Positions 27,697-36,718 of a DNA stretch of 64,000 bases are shown piece after piece. Below the pieces are notes generated by a model. It saw only the letters and a list, made by a program, of their open reading frames with translations. It was not told the DNA's origin and made no database searches. Source of the stretch: Muribaculaceae bacterium (GTDB lineage: Bacteria > Bacteroidota > Bacteroidia > Bacteroidales > Muribaculaceae); assembly GCA_029055345.1 (NCBI GenBank), contig JAIDDJ010000027.1:1-64000 (forward strand), read 5' to 3'. The stretch's first letter is position 1. The number at the start of each line of letters is the position of its first letter. The position numbers were made by a program, and so were the translations under genes.

Positions 27697-29058
27697 TCAG
27701 GAAAGAAGATTTATGGCCTCTTCCAGAGTATAAGTTTTCTGTTCGCCAGTTTCCATATTTTTAATCATTATGGCATCTTTATCCAACTCCGTCTCACCGA
27801 CAAAGGCTACATAAGGTATCTTATCAGCAGCTGCCGATGTCATCTGTTTCTTAAGCTTGGCGGAATCGGGATAAAGAGTCGCAGGAACGCCGGCTTCTCG
27901 CAATGCCGCTACATATTTTAACGACTTGGCGGCCTCACGCTCTCCGAAATTGACAAACATTACTTTTACCGACTGTTCAAGCGATTTCGGGAAAAGATCA
28001 AGCTGAGTCATGACATCATATATCCTGTCTGCTCCAAAAGAGATTCCTACCCCGGAAAGGCCCGGCATTCCGAACACTCCTGTCAGGTTATCATATCGGC
28101 CGCCACCGGTTATGCTTCCTATTTCTACATCTTTTGCTTTGACCTCAATGATAGTGCCGGTATAATAGTTCAGTCCTCTTGCAAGCGAGATATCTATCTC
28201 CATGTCACATTCATGGCCTAAGCAATCGATTGTATTAATGACTTCGCTCATTTCTTCAATACCCTTCAGGCCTACTTCTGAATCCTTCAGGATGCATTTC
28301 ATCACGGCCAGCTTTTCTTCATTCGAACCGGTCAATTCAAGAATGGGTCTGAGAGCCGATATTGCATCTTCACTCAGTCCTTTTTCGGCCAATTCTTTAT
28401 TGACGTTTTCCAATCCTATCTTGTCAATCTTATCGATTGCTACGGTGATATCTATTATTTTGTCACCTTCTCCTATAGACTCGGCTATCCCTTGCAGAAT
28501 CTTACGGTTATTCAATTTTACCGTCACTCTAATTCCAAGATTTTTGAAAACACGGTCAATCAGAGATAACAGTTCCACCTCATTTAGAAGCGAGTCGGAA
28601 CCGACCACATCAGCATCACACTGATAGAATTCGCGATAACGACCTTTCTGAGGTCGGTCAGCACGCCACACGGGCTGAATCTGGAACCGCTTGAATGGCA
28701 GTGACAAATCATTTCTGTGCTGAACGACAAAGCGCGCGAAAGGCACCGTCAAATCATATCGTAGTCCCTTCTCGCACATTTTATTGGTCAATTTCACGGC
28801 GTTGCGACCGAGCAGCTCTTCATCCGTGCAATTCTTTAAAAAGTCTCCGGAGTTCTGAATCTTAAATAGCAGTTTATCCCCTTCCTCCCCGTATTTACCC
28901 ATAAGCGTGGAAAGATTCTCCATTGCAGGAGTCTCAATCTGCTTATAACCAAATAATTTGAAATTATCCTTGATGGTGTCGAAAATATAATTGCGACGGG
29001 CCATCTCTATGGAGTTGAAGTCGCGCGTCCCCTTGGGTATGCTTGGTTTCTGAGCCAT
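27697..29058 (-). CDS. hisS: Histidine-tRNA ligase
   Basis: This encodes 453 residues of the class II synthetase that charges tRNA-His. Motif 1 region ([26 protein letters not shown]), motif 2 with [12 protein letters not shown], the histidine-binding box [13 protein letters not shown] and motif 3 ([15 protein letters not shown]) are all present, followed by the anticodon-binding domain ([15 protein letters not shown]). It heads the long leftward block that also contains the histidine degradation genes. A weak promoter is at 29093-29124. Confidence 0.96.
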   Translation of the reverse strand: MAQKPSIPKGTRDFNSIEMARRNYIFDTIKDNFKLFGYKQIETPAMENLSTLMGKYGEEGDKLLFKIQNSGDFLKNCTDEELLGRNAVKLTNKMCEKGLRYDLTVPFARFVVQHRNDLSLPFKRFQIQPVWRADRPQKGRYREFYQCDADVVGSDSLLNEVELLSLIDRVFKNLGIRVTVKLNNRKILQGIAESIGEGDKIIDITVAIDKIDKIGLENVNKELAEKGLSEDAISALRPILELTGSNEEKLAVMKCILKDSEVGLKGIEEMSEVINTIDCLGHECDMEIDISLARGLNYYTGTIIEVKAKDVEIGSITGGGRYDNLTGVFGMPGLSGVGISFGADRIYDVMTQLDLFPKSLEQSVKVMFVNFGEREAAKSLKYVAALREAGVPATLYPDSAKLKKQMTSAAADKIPYVAFVGETELDKDAIMIKNMETGEQKTYTLEEAINLLS

Positions 29059-29092
29059 TTATATTTTATTTTTTAGCTGATGTAATTTTCTG

Positions 29093-29124
29093 CTAAATTA
29101 ATAAAATGAAACGACTCCTGCAAG
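29093..29124 (-). promoter_or_regulatory. Possible hisS promoter
   Basis: On the minus strand CTTG (29121-29124) is followed after 20 bp by TAATTTAG (29093-29100). Each element has one mismatch to TTTG and TAnnTTTG, but the spacing is ideal. The start would lie about 30 nt before the ATG. Confidence 0.4.
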
Positions 29125-29150
29125 AACTATCGGATTAGATTAGGATTAGA

Positions 29151-31559
29151 TTAGAATTCGCATGAAAGACGGACATTGAATTGGCGTCTCGTCAGATAGT
29201 TTGGTACTGCATATTGGATGTTGTTCACATCTGTGACCCAATAATAGCTGCTTACGTTTGTTATGTCGAGCAGATTGAATACGTCAAGACCGAGAATGAT
29301 ACTCTTGAAATGACTGAAGAATCCGCTTTTGCGCGCTTTTTCTGATGGAGCTCCGATGAATTGCCAGCTGAGACCAATGTCAAGTCTTTTATAAGCCGGC
29401 GCACGAAAGTAGGTCTCGGCCCTACTCGTATGAGGTGGTGTCATGGTAAGACCATCCGATAATACGCCACGAAGACTGAATTTCAATTTGGGGAATTTTG
29501 GGAAATAATCAGTAAAATAAACGTTGACGGCATATCGCTGGTCACTTGGCATCGGCACCTTTTTCCCATCCAGATTCTCCATAGTCTTCATCAGCGAAAA
29601 GCTTATCCAGGAATCATTGCCTTCCACAAACTGACCGAATAATTTGAAGTCAAGCCCCATTACATATCCGTTCGCATCGTTTCTGCCCGAATAGTTAATC
29701 TTCAGATTGTCGTATTCGTAAGATATGAGATTGGCCATATTTTTATAGTACGCCTCCCCGGTTAGCTTGAAGGGGCGACTCATAGCGCGGAATGTATAGT
29801 CTGCACCTAATATAAGATGGATACTTCTCGGTGATTTTATCTTGTCATTGAGCTGGATAACACAATTCCCGTAGTCATCTTCAACCATTTCCCTATATTC
29901 CTTATAAAATGGTGACTGATAGTATAATCCGGCACCAATCCTAAAATACCAGCTTGGTGCGTTTACAGGGTTGATAGAGAAATTAACTCGCGGAGAAACG
30001 AGAAATTCTTTGTTGAAGCCATTATATGAGAACCGTAATCCGGCGTTCAAAGTCATATATGCGAAATTATTGCTTAAATATATCGCATCCTCAGCATACG
30101 CATGGAACCGGTTTACTTTAATATTCTGTCTCGAACTGAGGTTGTAGACAAGATGGACACCCTCCGGCAATGTAGGTAATGAATAACCGGCGGAATCTCT
30201 CCATTCCCACTCTTTGGTGCGGTCATGGAATTGCTCGTATTGATATCCGATACCATACGATATATTATTGGCTTTCAATTTTGTCTTCCCGGAAAAAGAG
30301 AGCTGGAATACGGTAGTCTTGAGTCTGTTCCTTGAATGCTCCATATATTTCCCCACTCCTAATTCTCCGCCTATTCCGCCGGCTCCGGTCGTGCCGGCCT
30401 GATCAAGCCAATATTCTCCTGAAATATCATATGAAACCAGTTCGTTCGAGAGGAATCCACCGGCAGCAAGTGTGAAACTTGTGGCTTTATTATGTCTGTA
30501 AGTCGCCGACAACGACCCGAAATATGTTTCAAATCGGTCTTTCTCTTCTCCATCGAAATAGACCTTGAAACTTTTGGCGTCTTCTGATGTGCCGAAAGTC
30601 GTTTCCCGGTCTCTGGGCTTGAAATTGAAATTGTTGATGGCTATGTTTCCGAGAAGGTTGATGGTGATTCTTTCACTCGGTTTATAATTGATGTTGGTCT
30701 GGAAATCAAAAAATGTTGGATCATACTCCCCTTTTGTTTCCATTGTAGACAATAGGGAATTATTTTTTTTGAACCTTACACCGGTCAATTGAGAGAATTT
30801 TCCTGTATTGTTGCCGATAGCCAGCTCCGCGCCCATTAGACTGAGATTCAAAGCCCCTTCGAATGATTCAGGTTCCCTATAAGTAATGTCGAGCGCCGAA
30901 GACATCTTATCCGCATATCGGGCCGGGAATCCACCTGAGGAGAATTTAATATTCCCCACCATATTCGGATTGATTACGCTCATTCCTTCCTGTTGGCCAC
31001 TTCTGATTAATTGAGGACGATATAGCTCCAGACCGTTGATATACACGGAATTTTCATCAAACGAACCGCCTCTTACAGAATATTGAGAACTCATCTCATT
31101 GCTTGAGTTGACTCCCGGCATCGTGGTAATCAACGCTTCAACACTACCTCCAGAAACATCCGGCGAAAGCTTGTAACTCTCCGTGTTGAGTGTCTGCATG
31201 CCGTTTGAGTTCTGCCGGTAACCTATCACTTCTATTTCCCTCAAGTCGACATCCAAAGGATATAACCTGATATTAAGAGTAAGATCTCCCTTGGCATTTA
31301 TCAGTTTATGATGCACGGTTTTGAAGCCGATGCAACTGTAGATCATCTCAATCGTATCTTTCGGAGCCACTGATAGGGTATAATCTCCCTGCAGATTGGT
31401 ATTTGTTCCTATCGCGGTATTCGCCACGCGGACCGTCGCGAACTCCACCGGCTTGTCTTCGCTATCAATCACGCGTCCCGAAATTCGGACGTTCTCTGCC
31501 CGTAATCCCACCGCAATAAGTGAGAAAAGCAACGTGACATATAGTTTAATCTTTCCCAT
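29151..31559 (-). CDS. TonB-dependent receptor with carboxypeptidase-like N-terminal domain
   Basis: This encodes 802 residues. A signal peptide (1-21, ending GLRAE) is followed by a carboxypeptidase-regulatory-like beta-sandwich (NVRISGRVIDSEDKPVEFATV, about 23-105), a plug domain (PGVNSSNEMSSQYSVRGGSFDENSVYINGLELY) and a barrel that ends in Phe (NVRLSCEF), the usual outer-membrane signature. It imports an unknown ligand using TonB energy. It is not followed or preceded by a SusD-type gene, so it is not a SusC of a glycan locus. Upstream lies a large palindrome (31646-31739), close enough to affect its expression. The downstream gap to hisS is 92 bp. Confidence 0.9.
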   Translation of the reverse strand: MGKIKLYVTLLFSLIAVGLRAENVRISGRVIDSEDKPVEFATVRVANTAIGTNTNLQGDYTLSVAPKDTIEMIYSCIGFKTVHHKLINAKGDLTLNIRLYPLDVDLREIEVIGYRQNSNGMQTLNTESYKLSPDVSGGSVEALITTMPGVNSSNEMSSQYSVRGGSFDENSVYINGLELYRPQLIRSGQQEGMSVINPNMVGNIKFSSGGFPARYADKMSSALDITYREPESFEGALNLSLMGAELAIGNNTGKFSQLTGVRFKKNNSLLSTMETKGEYDPTFFDFQTNINYKPSERITINLLGNIAINNFNFKPRDRETTFGTSEDAKSFKVYFDGEEKDRFETYFGSLSATYRHNKATSFTLAAGGFLSNELVSYDISGEYWLDQAGTTGAGGIGGELGVGKYMEHSRNRLKTTVFQLSFSGKTKLKANNISYGIGYQYEQFHDRTKEWEWRDSAGYSLPTLPEGVHLVYNLSSRQNIKVNRFHAYAEDAIYLSNNFAYMTLNAGLRFSYNGFNKEFLVSPRVNFSINPVNAPSWYFRIGAGLYYQSPFYKEYREMVEDDYGNCVIQLNDKIKSPRSIHLILGADYTFRAMSRPFKLTGEAYYKNMANLISYEYDNLKINYSGRNDANGYVMGLDFKLFGQFVEGNDSWISFSLMKTMENLDGKKVPMPSDQRYAVNVYFTDYFPKFPKLKFSLRGVLSDGLTMTPPHTSRAETYFRAPAYKRLDIGLSWQFIGAPSEKARKSGFFSHFKSIILGLDVFNLLDITNVSSYYWVTDVNNIQYAVPNYLTRRQFNVRLSCEF

Positions 31560-31645
31560 TACATTTGAAACGTGAGCAAATCGTCATTATTTTGTTTCAA
31601 TGCTTTCCATTACACGTCACCATATGACTCTTTACGAACATTGCT

Positions 31646-31739
31646 TTAGAGCGCGTCCCTTAAAATTTCGGGGCCGTAGGGGTAAGGGAGAGTACCCCTG
31701 CACCCCTACGGCCCCGAAATTTTAAGGGACGCGCTCTAA
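31646..31739. repeat. 94-bp palindromic element with 38-bp perfect arms
   Basis: The arms at 31646-31683 and 31702-31739 are exact complements of each other over all 38 bases, around an 18-nt centre that itself contains a GGGGTA/TACCCC pair. The outer ends read TTAGAGCGCG and CGCGCTCTAA, so TTA/TAA or TA could be a target duplication. It lies in the divergent region between the receptor and rsfS genes. Length, perfect arms and lack of coding fit a MITE-like element. A related single arm is at 16611. Confidence 0.75.
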
Positions 31740-31782
31740 TTTTTTTAGGGGAAGAGGAGAAAAGCGATAATAGATTTGGAAG

Positions 31783-31842
31783 TATTTTTGTTATTCTATT
31801 AGTGTATCCCGATGCGGATTCTTTATCCGAAGCGTATACACT
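31783..31842 (+). promoter_or_regulatory. rsfS -7 element and structured leader
   Basis: TATTTTTG at 31783-31790 matches the -7 consensus, though no TTTG lies at the right distance. Just downstream AGTGTAT (31801-31807) pairs with ATACACT (31836-31842), and inside it CGGAT (31815-31819) pairs with ATCCG (31825-31829). The hairpin would form at the very start of the mRNA, 24 nt ahead of rsfS. Confidence 0.45.
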
Positions 31843-31866
31843 TAACTATTGAAATATTAACTGACA

Positions 31867-32259
31867 ATGACATTACATCAGCATAAACCTGATATTCAGC
31901 AACTTTCGCTTTCACCTCTGCAGTCTCAAATCCTCGAGGCTATTCTTGATAGAAAGGGAAGGAAAATCACGATTATTGATTTTGAGCACCTTGAAACCGC
32001 TCCCGCGCGTTCTTTTATAGTGTGCGAAGGGTCATCTACCTCTCAGGTTGCGGCAATAGCCGACAATATCCGCGAGGAGGTAAGGGAAAAACTCGGTATA
32101 AAACCATATAATTATGATGGTTATCGCAATGCCCAGTGGATTGTGATTGATTATGGGGAAGTAATAGTGCATGTTTTCGTTCCGGAGTTCAGGAATTACT
32201 ATAATCTTGAAGACCTTTGGAGCGATGCAGTTTTGCACGATTTGCCCGACCTGGATTGA
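31867..32259 (+). CDS. rsfS: Ribosome silencing factor RsfS
   Basis: This encodes 130 residues, the usual RsfS/Iojap length. It binds ribosomal protein uL14 and blocks subunit joining during starvation. The RsfS domain is seen in ILDRKGRKITIIDFEHLE, FIVCEGSSTSQVAAIADNI and the end block YRNAQWIVIDYGEVIVHVF. It precedes ftsH by 43 bp, an arrangement conserved in Bacteroidales. Confidence 0.95.
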   Translation: MTLHQHKPDIQQLSLSPLQSQILEAILDRKGRKITIIDFEHLETAPARSFIVCEGSSTSQVAAIADNIREEVREKLGIKPYNYDGYRNAQWIVIDYGEVIVHVFVPEFRNYYNLEDLWSDAVLHDLPDLD

Positions 32260-32302
32260 TAAAAAGACATTTTAAGAATAACTGCCTACTTATAGCAAAA
32301 TT

Positions 32303-34396
32303 ATGTTCAATCAGAACAAGAAGAAAAACAACAATAAGAAGCCATTGTTCAATATGTACTGGATGTATGGCCTTCTTGCATTTTCACTGATCGCGTTATA
32401 CTATTTTCAGGATGGTTCGCAGACCAAAAATGTTGACTGGACTGAATTTGAGAAAGCCGCTACTTCCGGTGACATTGATAAGATTCTCATATTATCCCAG
32501 AATGGTACAGCCGAGGGTTTTCTTACCGAGCAGGGCGCCAAAAATCTGAAATTCGATATGGCGCCTCAGATGACGGGTGAAAAGAAAATTGAGACTACAA
32601 TTCCATCGACTGATAAGATTCAGGATAAAATTGATTCCTGGAATGCCGCGCTCGAAGCTCAGGGAAAGCCGGCCATAAAAGTCAACTATGAGAAAGGCAG
32701 CGATCTTATGAAGATCGTCTGGTATTTCGGCCCTATTGTATTGATTATTATAGTGATGGTCATGATGTCGCGCAGGATGACCGGTGGTTCCGGGCCCGGC
32801 GGAGGCATTTTCAATGTCGGCAAGTCAAGAGCAACCGTATTCGATAAGAATAATGGCACGAATGTGACGTTCAAGGATGTTGCCGGACTATCGGAGGCCA
32901 AAGTCGAGATAGAGGAAATTGTCGAATTTCTTAAAAATCCACAGCGTTACACGGAACTGGGCGCCAAGATACCAAAGGGGGCGCTCCTGGTAGGCCCTCC
33001 GGGAACGGGTAAAACCCTGTTGGCTAAGGCAGTTGCGGGCGAGGCTGATGTTCCTTTCCTCTCTATGTCCGGTTCGGATTTCGTTGAAATGTTTGTGGGC
33101 GTGGGTGCGGCGCGTGTGCGCGACCTGTTCAAGCAGGCTAAAGAGAAAGCTCCCTGTATTGTATTTATTGATGAGATTGATGCCGTCGGGCGTGCACGTG
33201 GCCGAAATCCAAATATGGGCTCTAACGATGAACGGGAGAACACACTCAACCAGCTCCTTACTGCAATGGATGGGTTCTCTTCAAATAATGGTGTGATTTG
33301 TCTGGCAGCCACCAACCGCGCCGATATGCTTGACAAAGCGTTGTTGCGCCCCGGACGTTTCGACCGTCAGATTTATGTTGATCTTCCTGAACTTAAGGAT
33401 CGTGAGGAAATTTTCCTTGTGCATCTCCGTAATATCAAGTGCAATAGCAAACTCGACGTTCAGCAGCTCGCACGTCAGACGCAGGGATTCTCCGGCGCTG
33501 ACATAGCAAACGTATGTAATGAAGCCGCACTCATCGCGGCCCGCAACAATAAGGATTCCGTAGATTGGGATGATTTCATGGCTGCCATCGACCGTATTGT
33601 TGGTGGCCTTGAGAAGAAATCACGGATTATTACCGATGAGGAGAAACTCGCCATAGCCACTCATGAGGCCGGCCATGCCACAATCACTTGGATGACCAAA
33701 TATGGCAATCCGCTCGTGAAAGTAACGATCGTGCCTCGCGGACGTGCATTGGGCGCAGCATGGTATGCTCCCGAAGAACGTCAGATAATCCCTACTCAGG
33801 CTTTGCTTGACACTATGTGCGGGCTCTTGGGCGGCCGCGCGGCAGAGGATGTCTTCCTCGGTCAGGTCGGCACCGGAGCAAGCGATGATTTGGAGAAATG
33901 CACCAAAATCGCCCGTTCTCTTGTCCTCGTATATGGTATGAGCGATAAACTCCCGAATCTTAATTACAATGACTCTACGGGCCAGGAGATGGGATTTACC
34001 AAGCCTTATTCCGATGAGACGGCTCAGATCATTGATCAGGAGGTGAAACGCATAGTAAATGAGCAGTATGAACGCGCCAAAGAGATTCTGCGAAAATATG
34101 CAAAAGAACATAATATGATTCGCGATATGCTCGTGGAAAGAGAAGTGATTTTCCATGATGATGTCGAGAAGATCTTAGGCAAACGTCAATGGAAATCGCG
34201 CACTGATGAGATTATTGAGCTCAATAGTAAAGCTGAGGAAAATAAGAAACTGGAAGACAAAGGAAAGTCCGGCGAGGAAAATAAAGCCGGAGAGCATGAA
34301 TCTTCCGGCGTTACGGATTTAAATAAAGCCGGAGATTTTTCCGATCCTTATGAAGACGAGGATGCCGGTACTCCACCACCATTCACTAAAGAATGA
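32303..34396 (+). CDS. ftsH: ATP-dependent zinc metalloprotease FtsH
   Basis: This encodes 697 residues. It extracts and degrades misfolded membrane and selected soluble proteins. Two membrane spans (about 18-35 and 138-157) flank a periplasmic domain; the AAA module has Walker A GPPGTGKT (231-238), Walker [12 protein letters not shown] and the SRH ([21 protein letters not shown]); the zinc site is HEAGH at 454-458. The last 50 residues are charged and low-complexity ([20 protein letters not shown]) and probably disordered. A strong hairpin follows. cdsA, which I recall sitting behind ftsH in other Bacteroidales, is found here at 61 kb instead. Confidence 0.97.
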   Translation: MFNQNKKKNNNKKPLFNMYWMYGLLAFSLIALYYFQDGSQTKNVDWTEFEKAATSGDIDKILILSQNGTAEGFLTEQGAKNLKFDMAPQMTGEKKIETTIPSTDKIQDKIDSWNAALEAQGKPAIKVNYEKGSDLMKIVWYFGPIVLIIIVMVMMSRRMTGGSGPGGGIFNVGKSRATVFDKNNGTNVTFKDVAGLSEAKVEIEEIVEFLKNPQRYTELGAKIPKGALLVGPPGTGKTLLAKAVAGEADVPFLSMSGSDFVEMFVGVGAARVRDLFKQAKEKAPCIVFIDEIDAVGRARGRNPNMGSNDERENTLNQLLTAMDGFSSNNGVICLAATNRADMLDKALLRPGRFDRQIYVDLPELKDREEIFLVHLRNIKCNSKLDVQQLARQTQGFSGADIANVCNEAALIAARNNKDSVDWDDFMAAIDRIVGGLEKKSRIITDEEKLAIATHEAGHATITWMTKYGNPLVKVTIVPRGRALGAAWYAPEERQIIPTQALLDTMCGLLGGRAAEDVFLGQVGTGASDDLEKCTKIARSLVLVYGMSDKLPNLNYNDSTGQEMGFTKPYSDETAQIIDQEVKRIVNEQYERAKEILRKYAKEHNMIRDMLVEREVIFHDDVEKILGKRQWKSRTDEIIELNSKAEENKKLEDKGKSGEENKAGEHESSGVTDLNKAGDFSDPYEDEDAGTPPPFTKE

Positions 34397-34442
34397 ATAA
34401 TATCAGATCTATTACGCGTAAAATAAATAAAGCTTTATTCCC

Positions 34443-34477
34443 AACAAAGGGAGGAGTCTTGAGACTCCTCCTTTGTT
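34443..34477 (+). terminator. Terminator behind ftsH
   Basis: AACAAAGGGAGGAGTC (34443-34458) and GACTCCTCCTTTGTT (34463-34477) form a 15-bp stem with one bulged base and a 4-nt loop, followed by TAATCTTT. It lies 47 bp past the ftsH stop. Confidence 0.8.
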
Positions 34478-34659
34478 AATCTTTATCCCTATGTCTTCAA
34501 ATCGCGCTCTTTCAGTATTTTGCTACCGTTCATACAATTCAGAGAAGATACTGTTTCTTTGAGTGTGTCTGAGCGAAGACACTAAAAAAGGACCTGTCCG
34601 TTTGGACAAGTCCCCAGAAGTTTGTAGTTTTAGGTGACCAAACTTAAAATCTACAAAAT

Positions 34660-34998
34660 ATGCTTCTTACAAAGGAACAAATTTCTGAGCAAATGCGCAA
34701 GCATGCAGAGAAGAAAAATGGTCTTCACGATCTAATGGAGATCATGCTCGAGAGTATGATGGTCGCCGAGCGGGGCGAGTTTCTATCTGATAATCCGGGG
34801 AATAAGGGAAACGGTTACCGTCCCGGGACATCCTATGGACAAGGGAGGAAACTTGAGTTCCGTATCCCTCGAGACCGCTACGGCAACTTCCATCCGCAAA
34901 TACTCGCCATACTGCGCGACCAGGAAGAGGAATGCGACCGTCTGGCCGGAGTTCTTTATACAAAGGGGCTTACCCAAGAGCAGGTAATATTTTTTTAA
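34660..34998 (+). pseudogene. N-terminal stump of an IS256-family transposase
   Basis: This encodes 112 residues. GNGYRPGTSYGQGRKLEFRI and PRDRYGNFHPQI are the N-terminal part of the mutator/IS256 transposase family, which should run to about 400 residues. Similarity stops after GLTQEQV near 34985, and the frame closes three residues later; the DDE catalytic region is gone. Upstream, 34585-34655 looks like the original left end: GGACCTGTCC faces GGACAAGTCC, and TTTGTAG-TTTTA faces TAAAATCTACAAA. The right end of the element was not found. It marks the left border of an AT-rich accessory segment. Confidence 0.8.
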
Positions 34999-35047
34999 GA
35001 TCTTAATTTATATCACATTACTAACGATTTGTACCAAGGTAAGTCCA

Positions 35048-35088
35048 TTCCGTACCAATTCCGAATATATTCCGTACATAGTCCGTAT
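35048..35088 (+). promoter_or_regulatory. Four direct repeats at exact 11-bp spacing (likely activator site)
   Basis: TTCCGTAC (35048), TTCCGAAT (35059), TTCCGTAC (35070) and GTCCGTAT (35081) each begin 11 bp after the one before. The array ends 8 bp ahead of the -33 element of the next promoter, so all copies face one side of the helix, as expected for an OmpR/PhoB-type response regulator or similar activator. Confidence 0.55.
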
Positions 35089-35095
35089 GTAATTA

Positions 35096-35127
35096 TTTCC
35101 TTCATGTCCGATTTCTTCATAATTTTG
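35096..35127 (+). promoter_or_regulatory. Promoter of the secreted-protein cassette
   Basis: TTTC at 35096-35099 (one mismatch to TTTG), 20 bp spacer, TAATTTTG at 35120-35127 (full match). The start would be near 35134, which rules out the in-frame ATG at 35029 and supports the ATG at 35152. Confidence 0.6.
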
Positions 35128-35151
35128 CTTGTAACTAAATCCAGTACTATC

Positions 35152-35586
35152 ATGAAGGACCATAAATTTGAATTACACCCAAAGGAGAGTAGAAAAAATT
35201 TCATCTGTATCCACCCCCATATTCGATTAATGTTGGCATTACTATTATCAATGCTTACACCCTTAGCAATATATTCTCATTCCAAAGAATTATCAACTGT
35301 AAAATATATTTCAATTTCTTATGAAGGAAATGAAGAACTAGACCCACCCATACGTCAACATCAAAACACCGTTCCGTGTTCAATAGATTCTAACGCCGGA
35401 GTTCGATTAATGGGAGAGGGCGATGTGGATATCATATCCTATGAAATATGGGAAATCGGAGGGATGTGCATTTCGGAGTTTGGAAATGAAGAAGACTTCA
35501 TCGAAATTCTATTTAAATTATCAGGTGACTATGAAGTGAGGTTTATCACTGCTGAATTCACTTACATAGGAATAATAACATTATAA
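35152..35586 (+). CDS. Small secreted protein, DUF3244-like
   Basis: This encodes 144 residues from the ATG at 35152. A basic, unusually long N-terminal region (about 24 residues) leads into a hydrophobic signal core (LMLALLLSMLTPLAIYSHS). The mature part of about 100 residues ends in FKLSGDYEVRFITAEFTYIGIITL, which resembles the closing strands of DUF3244 proteins, small secreted beta-sandwich proteins typical of Bacteroidales. The earlier in-frame ATG at 35029 lies upstream of the promoter and is rejected. It is the first gene of a cassette of secreted proteins behind the IS256 stump. Function unknown. Confidence 0.6.
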   Translation: MKDHKFELHPKESRKNFICIHPHIRLMLALLLSMLTPLAIYSHSKELSTVKYISISYEGNEELDPPIRQHQNTVPCSIDSNAGVRLMGEGDVDIISYEIWEIGGMCISEFGNEEDFIEILFKLSGDYEVRFITAEFTYIGIITL

Positions 35587-35654
35587 TGAATAACCCATAA
35601 TAACATGCTTCCGAAGTACTGAAGCAAAATATACTAACCCCAAAAATCAAAATC

Positions 35655-36428
35655 ATGAAAAAAATTTTTGTAATGGCTATAGCAGCCATTTGCGCTACAG
35701 CCGCATCCGCACAACTCCGAGTAGTTAATTCAGGACAAGTACAAATAGGTTCATGTTCATCTTCAACTTCTTCCCCCACAATCTCAAGCGGTGGTTCAAA
35801 CTTGTCAAAAATTGATACCCTCGCAACATTCCATCTCATTAGCGACAACTATTCAGGATCAGGAGCAAGAATTGCATTCGGCAACCGTCATGAAGTCTCA
35901 ATATCGGAATCAGTCTTAACACCAAAAGGGAATTCCATTCCTCAAGGTCAACTTCTGCTCAAGGGCGCAGGGGGCTTCAAGATTGCAGCTGCCAAAAATG
36001 GTCTTTTTACTAACGTAATAGCCTATGATCCAAACTCAGCTTCCATTAACAGTTCTATTCCTACTTTAAATATAACTGTGCCCGTAAGTGCCCCGCAGTA
36101 TCTGACAGTTTCAGACTCAAAATCAAAAATGGATATCGAACCCCTTGAAGATTTAGGAAGCCTTCTGTCGCAAATTGTACCGGTGAGCTATCACCTTGTT
36201 GGTGACAATGCCTCTCAATCTTCGCAGAATTCAATCCAACGTTCATCCCCATCGGACACCGAAACAGAAAATGGGACATCTTCCTCAACCCCTGTCCAGT
36301 ACGGATTTCTTGCTCAGGATGTCCGGGAGGTATATCCCGAATTGGTATTTGAAGATTCTGAGGGCACTTTAAGTATTGATTACAAACATAATAGATTCTT
36401 TGTCAACATGCTTTATAATACAAAATAA
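35655..36428 (+). CDS. Secreted protein with truncated S74-like chaperone domain
   Basis: This encodes 257 residues. The signal peptide is residues 1-20 (ATAASAQ). Residues about 30-145 are Ser/Asn-rich and may form a beta-solenoid or fibre. From about 150, SDSKSKMDIEPLEDL and later YGFLAQDVREVYPELV and GTLSIDY match the intramolecular chaperone (peptidase S74) domain found on phage tail fibres and on Bacteroidetes surface proteins. The domain normally goes on with a hydrophobic stretch (IPLLV-type) and a helical tail; here it breaks off after IDY into 14 unrelated residues. The next ORF overlaps in the +1 frame from 36376, so a frameshift or a recombination junction near 36384 is likely. Confidence 0.6.
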   Translation: MKKIFVMAIAAICATAASAQLRVVNSGQVQIGSCSSSTSSPTISSGGSNLSKIDTLATFHLISDNYSGSGARIAFGNRHEVSISESVLTPKGNSIPQGQLLLKGAGGFKIAAAKNGLFTNVIAYDPNSASINSSIPTLNITVPVSAPQYLTVSDSKSKMDIEPLEDLGSLLSQIVPVSYHLVGDNASQSSQNSIQRSSPSDTETENGTSSSTPVQYGFLAQDVREVYPELVFEDSEGTLSIDYKHNRFFVNMLYNTK

Positions 36429-36651
36429 CGGGATCCTTAAACTTTTAAGTACTCAGGGAGTCCAATCTGATAATGCCTTTCTTGTTGATAACCTTGGGAA
36501 ATTGGAAATCGAAGTCATTCATGGCTTAGTCGATTTATCAAATGATACTATAAAGGAAGGTGGACAGGCTATAATAAAAGCTAAAGAGATAGTTTTACAA
36601 AACGGCTTTATGATAGAAAAAGGCGGACAATTGAGTTGTGAGATATTATAG
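36376..36651 (+). pseudogene. Tail fragment of a secreted protein in the +1 frame
   Basis: This frame of 91 residues has only a TTG start, inside the preceding gene. It has no signal peptide. Its end (KAKEIVLQNGFMIEKGGQLSCEIL) resembles the closing repeat of Bacteroidetes surface proteins (V-x-L-x-x-G-F-x-V-x-x-G-A-x-F). It is either the real C-terminus of the S74-like gene, cut off by a one-base shift, or the remnant of a second gene that lost its front half by deletion. A programmed frameshift cannot be excluded, but no slippery heptamer with a following hairpin stands out. Confidence 0.45.
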
Positions 36652-36718
36652 GTGTAGAAATATCTATTTCTTATTCTATAAAAAAAATTAACTTCAAAAT
36701 CCTTTAAATAAACTGATT

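Noticed and set aside
29151..31559. TonB receptor as part of a SusC/SusD glycan-use locus
   Set aside because: No SusD-like lipoprotein, glycoside hydrolase or regulator is adjacent.
33620..34156. ORF of 178 residues antisense to ftsH
   Set aside because: It is a shadow frame within a fully supported gene on the other strand.
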